64,000 bases of DNA, from positions 1,673,669-1,737,668 of the forward strand of contig NW_004457442.1 of the NCBI RefSeq assembly GCF_000313135.1, in the 5' to 3' direction. The notes under the pieces are model-generated. The model made no database searches, was not told the DNA's origin, and saw only the letters and a program-made list of their open reading frames with translations. The translations under genes were made by a program, and so were the position numbers. This DNA is from Acanthamoeba castellanii str. Neff (taxonomy: Eukaryota; Discosea; Longamoebia; Acanthamoebidae). Shown in pieces: positions 58,766 through 64,000 of the stretch (positions within the stretch are counted from its first letter, which is position 1; each line of letters starts with the position of its first letter).

Positions 58766-60181
58766 CCGTCAGAGAAAGTGATATTTTGTTGTATCGCCAG
58801 GCCTTGCTGAGCCGCTACGAGCGTAGCGGACTGTACGCATCAGTCCTGTCCGTCGACGTACCCTTCGAAGTCATGCACGCCTTCGTCGTCTCCCAGAAGC
58901 GTCAAAACGAAATCGAAAGCCGACGCGACGCTGGTAAGCCTGCGCACACCGCACACGACGCAAGCAATGACACGACACACGCACAGGCAAAGTGTCCGTC
59001 AACTAACGCTTGAGTTGACAGGAGAGGAGGGCTACGAGCAGGACAAGGCGGCGCAGATGACCAGGGAGGAGCACGAACGCATGCGGACCCTGTGGCGGCG
59101 TCATGGACTCGGGGACGAGCTATACCGCCGATTCATGATGTATCTCCTCAACCAGCGCAGCCAAGGAATGGACAGTACGCACCCCCCCTCGCAACACATG
59201 CCCCGAGCGAGTGTGAGTGCGGTTCGGTAATCCGATGTTGTGTGTGTGTGTGTGTGTTGCAGGTGGAGCGGATGAACCACCGATGATCATGCTGCACTCG
59301 CGGCCGGACGACAAGCACATGGTGGTCTGGTTCCGCGACTACGACTTGCTCGTGCCCCACTTCCACCACAAGATCATGACCCTCGGTACGGCTGTGCCTT
59401 TTTTACATGTGTGAATAAACTCGTACGAAATAATAAGAAATAGCAAAACATTGTATTTGTATTTCTTATTATTTTAATGTATTTACTAATTTATACTACA
59501 CTATTGCAGGCCAGCCGCCGGAGGTCGAGTGCGCGTTTGTTAACTGGCCGATCGTCGACCATTCGCCCGACCAGGATCGCCCGCAGGTGATGTGCGAAAA
59601 TCCCAAGTGCGACAAGACCGAGGGACCCTCCACCGATCCCACCATCATGCAAACCTACGAGAAGCACCAAGGTGCGTGACACGCACACGCCACCACCGCA
59701 CACGCACACGCACACGGAGTTAAAATGTGCTATTTTTTTTAGGTCCGAGGGACAAGGATGAGACTATGTGGCTCAAGAAGCGCATGGCCATCATCTGGCG
59801 GGAGAAGTACCAGCCCGCGGTAGACCGCGAGGTGGCCGAGTTTGCCGCCGCGCATCCCGATGCCACCGAAGACGACAAACAAAAGAAACAGGTGCGTGTG
59901 CGGTGGTGCGGGTGTGCGCGTGCGGTGGTATGTGTGCGAACCTTGGCTGACAGCACACACGTGCGCGCCCTCAGGAGGAGCTGATCGAAAAGTACGAGGT
60001 GGACGCGGACAAGGAGCAGGAGGTGCAGCGACGCGAGATCGTGGCTGAGTCGCGCGCCAAACTCAACAAGTGTGGGCGCTGTAGGGCCGTGGCCTACTGC
60101 AGCGTCGCGTGTCAGAAGGACGACTGGGCGCGCCACAAGGCCGTCTGCACCGCCTCCTCCTCCAAGCCCGCCACCACCTGA
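57895..60181 (+). CDS. MYND-type zinc-finger protein with separated metal-ligand pairs
   Basis: Plus-strand gene with about ten exons. It begins MDEHAQPEAGVATTQPYATT. The middle is mostly helical (NAVDASKLLSGYGQCSIEPK; VFTYFAEWCRDNRKLSSAFF; WRKVIFTAIPALQSDKELFG; MTREEHERMRTLWRRHGLGD; MVVWFRDYDLLVPHFHHKIM). A first Cys pair, VMCENPKCDKTEG, is followed about 100 residues later by KCGRCRAVAYCSVACQKDDW then RHKAVC. The latter is the second half of a MYND finger (C-x2-C-x4-YC-x3-CQ-x3-W-x2-H-x3-C). The first pair would complete the finger across a long charged insertion. MYND domains bind proline-rich peptides in transcriptional or assembly partners. The N-terminal region resembles nothing I know. 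The end is at 60,181. Confidence 0.7.
58729..58766 (+). repeat. (ACGC)n microsatellite in an intron of the MYND gene
   Basis: Thirty-eight bases of pure ACGC/GCAC repeat, placed in the intron between the exon ending AVPLM and the exon beginning ALLSRYERSG. Confidence 0.9.
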
Positions 60182-60266
60182 ATCTAAATCAACTCCCTCC
60201 CAACCCGTTCTTTTTTCTTCTGTTCTTTGGCGCTTAGCAGATGGAACTGAATGCTTTTAATCAACA

Positions 60267-60780
60267 TTAAAACAGTGCGCACCGCTCACAATCAATGAGC
60301 GCGGCCGCCTTTACGCGGTCCCTGCACTCGTGGCACCAGAAGAACTGCCCCGCGGCGTGCATGGTTGGCGCGACGGACACGCACGCGATGCAAAAGTTCC
60401 TTCTGCAATTGCGCTGGACACACTGGTGCGTGGCCGGAACGCCTAGGTGATTGGCGCAGTACGGGAACGAAAAGGGAGGCATAACGGCGGTTTGCTCGTG
60501 AGGAGTTCTCTCATCCTGCAAGCCGGTTATGATCTTGAGTCGGTCTCCCATCTTTGTAACGCCGAGCTCTTTCAGTTCAGCGTGCCCAAGCCTGCTCAAA
60601 TCTTCCACAGAGATGCCTGGGAAGATGATGATGATGAAGTAAACACGTCAGCAGGCCAAGATGGAATACGGGATTAAGAGTCGTGCCTTCTTTCTCCATC
60701 CGTTGCGAGTGCTGTTCGGCATCAGCGACATCTACCCCGAGCTGGCACAGTTTGTCACGAAGTAGGGGAGGTTGGGTCAT
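60267..60780 (-). CDS. Small SAM-domain protein with a Cys/His zinc-binding C-terminus
   Basis: Two exons on the minus strand. The first (from 60,780) gives MTQPPLLRDKLCQLGVDVAD. After an intron at about 60,620-60,680 comes SVEDLSRLGHAELKELGVTK with MGDRLKIITGLQ. Together these make a SAM domain (the 'DL..L...LKELGV...G.RLKI' signature). The C-terminal half has regularly spaced ligands: YCANHLGVPATHQCVQRNCR then NFCIAC, and FFWCHECRD. This pattern resembles a B-box-like or other treble-clef zinc module and ends CERCALF at 60,267. SAM domains mediate oligomerisation or RNA/protein binding. The gene converges on the MYND gene with 85 bases between stops. Confidence 0.68.
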
Positions 60781-61029
60781 GGGGGCAGCTGCTGGAAGGG
60801 TCGGCCGGGAATGAAACTACTTTCTCGAAGACAAAATGGCCCATTTTCAAGCAGCACGCCCCCAATTGCGGAGCAGGCTTATAAATTAATTACACACAAA
60901 AAAATGGAGGAAAAGCGGGCCGGTGCCAAAAATAAAAGTACAAAAAATGAAAACAGTGCTCAAAAGAAATAAAACAAAGGAAAATGAAAATAAAACGCAC
61001 AAGTGAGGGAAAAAATGTTCATTTTTTTT

Positions 61030-64000
61030 TCAGTCCATAGAGACGGAGGGCTTGCGGAAGGACGGCTGCCGGCCGTCGTCGAATCCTCGGGGCGTGGGCG
61101 GCTTGGGCAGCGGCTTGCCCGTGGCCTGCTGCGCCAACAGCGACGGCAGATTCTGCACCACCTGTGTGGCGTGGATTGTGAGTTGGTGGGTGCGGTGTGC
61201 TGCGCGTGTGTCGTGTGCGTCGTTGTGTCGCGCATGTGTGTGTGTGCGGTACCTGGTAGAGGGAATTGGAAACGAGGGCCTTGCCCTTGTCGAGCGACTG
61301 CCAGGTGCGCGAGGCCCGCTCGAAGTCGCCGATGCGCTCCACCACGTTGACGTGCTCCGACCGCCCGATGTCCACCGTACTAGTACGTCCCACCCACAAT
61401 CAATAAATAATAATCCTATTTCGCATAAATCATAAATAATAATATAATAATAACCAGTAGTGCGGGAGGTTGACTCCGTACGTGGGATTCCTGTTGAGGA
61501 CGACGTCCATGACCTCGAGCGCCTTGCGCCAGCGCTCCGTGCCGTATTGCTTGCCCACCACAGCGAACAGCGCTGGAGCTGTGGTGATCACAGTCAGCCA
61601 CAGCTCACGCACCACCGCACACGCCGACACGACACACGACACGCGACACGCAACACGCAACACGAGCGCACGTACAATCTTCCTTGGCGAGGACGGACTT
61701 CTTCCATTTGACGGCCTTGGTCATGCCGGCCATGAGGTCGAGGATGTAGCGCTTGTAGACGTTGGGGCCGATGTCCAGGAACTCGGCGAGCAGCGAGAAG
61801 GCGTACATCTCCTCCGTCGGGAAGAACTTCTTGGCGATCATCGAGCCCAGCTTCTTGCCAAACTCCTTCTCCGTCTTGAACACCGACTGCATGCGTGTGC
61901 GGTGGTGAGTGCGTGTGCGGTAGTGCGTGCGTGTGCGATGGTGAGTGCGTGTGCGGTCGTGTGTGTGCGTGTGCGTACCTTGGCAAAGTTGCAGAGGAGG
62001 TCGGTGAATTTCTGGAGCTGGACCTTCTGAAGGATCTGGGCGAGATCGAGCGCGAGCTTGGTGCCGGCCTCCTTCTCGTAGTTGGCCATCAGCCACGGCG
62101 CCAGTCCCAACTGTGTGTCGTGTGTGTCGTGTGTGCCACGTCAGCATCACCGCCACCTTAAGACCCATCTCGAAAAAAAGAAGAGACGCACGAGCGAGGT
62201 CAGGTAGCGGTGCTGGGGATCCGGGTGGACCTCCACCAGCGCGTTCTCGGGCGGCAGCAGCGCCACTTGCTTGAGCAACTGCACACAGGACGCGTCAGGC
62301 GCACGACACGCGTGACACGACACACGCACGACCGCACACAACACGCGACCGCACACGCACACGTGCGCGAGGTTGAGGGATTGAGGGGGGGTTTGAAACC
62401 TGGATGGTCTCGGCGGCGGTGAAGTCGGAGGTGAGGCCCTTGAGCAGGAGCGGCTGGAGGCCGGTGAAGGCGGGCTCCCGGTTGGCCGGCATGTTGGCGA
62501 CAAAGTGCTGATAGATCCGCGGGTCGCTGAAGTCCATCTTGGCGAAGAACGCCTCCAGCACCTTCACAGCGAGTGCCCCAAAGTTAAGGAAAAAACACAC
62601 GACACGCACGATACGACACACTACATGGCACACGACACACACGACACACGCGATTGGAAAGGATATATAAAAACTCTTGCTGGTAGTCGGCGTAGAGGAC
62701 GGAGGTGATGGCCCAGAAGATCTGGTGGTACTTGAGCAGCTCCTCCGCTGGCGTGGCCTCGATGATCACCTATTCACAGTGCACTGTGAAATCAGCACCC
62801 GCGTATGCGGTCACGCGTGTGCGTGTGCGGTGGTGAGCGTACGATGAAGGTGTGCATGATGTCGATGGCGAGGCCGATGCGGTCGATGGGTCGCTTGGCC
62901 TCGTGCTTGTACAGAATGCTAAGAATGACCGCGACGGCCTCCTCGTTCAAACTACAGCCCAGCGGCAGCAGTGCGCGATAGACGTGGAACGAGCGGTACA
63001 CGTAGTGCGCCGGAATGCGCCCGATCTTGGCCGCCCACGAAAGCGCTGTGTCGACACCACACGTGTTCAGCTTCTCCGCACACACGTCACCGCACACGCG
63101 TCACCGCACACACGCACGACCGCACACACGTCACCGCACACGCCCACGCACACGCACACGCGGGAGTACCTTCGGCGCCCCAGGAAGAGGGGAGGAGGGT
63201 GAAGGAGGGGAGGAGGGTGACGACCTCGGCGACCCACTGGCCCAGCTGCTTGGCGCTCTCGATGTCGAGCGCGGTGATGGTCGGGTCCTCGTAGGCCCAC
63301 GGCCGGCGGTCGCCCAGGGCCTCGATCCGGGCCAGGAACTTGGCCGCGGGCGAGTCCCGCTCGAGCTTGCCCACCTGGCCCGACGTCAGGGAGTAGACCA
63401 GGTTGGCCAGGAAGATGCGCGCGTGGCGGTGGATGAGCGCGTTGGGCGAGTCCAGGTTGAGGAACAGCACATGGAACACCACCTGCAGGTGGTCGCACAG
63501 CTCCACGATGTGCTCCACTCCCAACTCTACGTGTGTGTGCGGTCAGTACGTGCGGTTAGCGTGTGCCGTTAACGACGTGTGCGTGTGCGATGTACCGATG
63601 AGGAGGATCATGCAGGCCTCGAGGCTGGAGAGGGCGTGCTCCTGCTTCTTGTCGACGGTCACGATGCGGCTGAACTCCCACTTGCTGTTGCTGCCGCCGC
63701 TGGCGCTCTTCTCCATGCTCTGGCCGGCGCCCAGACCGTCCTCGCTCTCCTTCTCCGACAACTCCTGCGTTGTGCAGTTAGCACATGAAGCGTGTGTCGT
63801 GTGTCGCGCGGTGTGTGTCGTGCGGCGTGTGCGGCGTGTAGTTACCTCGGCAGAGTCCTCCTTCTCCTTGTCGCCTCGCTCCTCGTCGGCGAATTTGATC
63901 TGGGTGGTGTCGTAGAGGCCAGCGATCAGCAGATCGATGGTCGCCACGGGGTCCACTCTGCCCAGGAACACGGCAATCTTCCTACCCGTCGGCAGGAATT
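61030..64000 (-). CDS. Furry/Mor2/Tao3-like cell morphogenesis protein, C-terminal part (gene continues beyond the window)
   Basis: Long helical-repeat protein on the minus strand. Its 5' part lies beyond position 64,000 and its stop is at 61,030. Exons include IVELCDHLQVVFHVLFLNLD with RHARIFLANLVYSLTSGQ, WAAKIGRIPAHYVYRSFHVY, EEAVAVILSILYKHEAKRPI, KYHQIFWAITSVLYADYQQE and VKVLEAFFAKMDFSDPRIYQ, with FTGLQPLLLKGLTSDFTAAE. Later exons give MYAFSLLAEFLDIGPNVYKR, WRKALEVMDVVLNRNPTYGV and finally FDDGRQPSFRKPSVSMD. The 'F-x-GLQPLLLKGL' block and the order of helices match the C-terminal domains of Furry-family scaffolds, which work with NDR kinases in polarised growth and cytokinesis. Introns are short and rich in GTGCG/CACGA repeats. 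Confidence 0.72.

Overview
The window is nuclear DNA of a compact, GC-rich, intron-rich protist and best fits Acanthamoeba or a close amoebozoan relative. The support is: many short introns with GTACC/GTGCG-type donors; very close gene spacing on both strands; CA/GT-rich low-complexity introns; and a gene set including CCT3, NKAP, Rac, SIRT2, BCAT, COA5/PET191, an SYNCRIP-like hnRNP and a Furry-like protein. It also carries a giant receptor combining PstS-like ectodomains, a kinase and a cyclase. The species call is an inference from gene content and composition. No alignment could be run.

Layout. 0-5 kb: CCT3, a MAPEG membrane protein and a CINP-like protein, all on the minus strand. 4.9-5.7 kb: a CpG-poor island that looks like a transposon relic. 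5.9-9.7 kb: a three-RRM hnRNP and a U1-type zinc-finger protein on the plus strand. 10,049-21,966: an 11.9-kb DNA transposon with 81-bp terminal inverted repeats (80/81 identical) and a TTAA target duplication. It carries a Kolobok-like DDE transposase on the plus strand. On the minus strand it carries a decayed SNF2 helicase, a broken lysine/acid repeat protein and further unknown exons. 22.0-29.2 kb: one giant receptor gene (two PstS-like ectodomains, EGF-like module, TM, active-looking TKL kinase, nucleotide-cyclase domain, pseudokinase). 29.9-40.2 kb: MFSD1-like transporter, Rac GTPase, NKAP, Rieske oxygenase and a type I membrane protein. 40.5-51.9 kb: tRNA-Gln(TTG), otubain, a small ubiquitin-fold protein, COA5/PET191, an unknown 576-residue protein, a putative Pol III structured RNA, SIRT2, BCAT and a small Cys-rich protein. 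52.0-57.7 kb: a head-to-head pair of F-box/RasGAP paralogues. 57.9-64 kb: a MYND-finger protein, a SAM-domain protein and the 3' part of a Furry/Mor2-like gene that runs off the window.

How it fits together. Most genes are ordinary housekeeping or signalling genes sharing short intergenic spaces. The striking accessory region is the transposon. It combines a Kolobok-type transposase, a TTAA target site and a SNF2-family helicase, and it is strongly CpG-depleted compared with the host genes around it. Two conserved helicase arginines appear lost, and one in-frame TGA gained, through changes that look like CpG transitions. This suggests a chromatin- or methylation-targeted element that is structurally young but whose accessory gene is decaying. 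Spliced gene spans below are start-to-stop extents. Exon borders were read by eye from frame continuity and GT/AG sites, so they are approximate.
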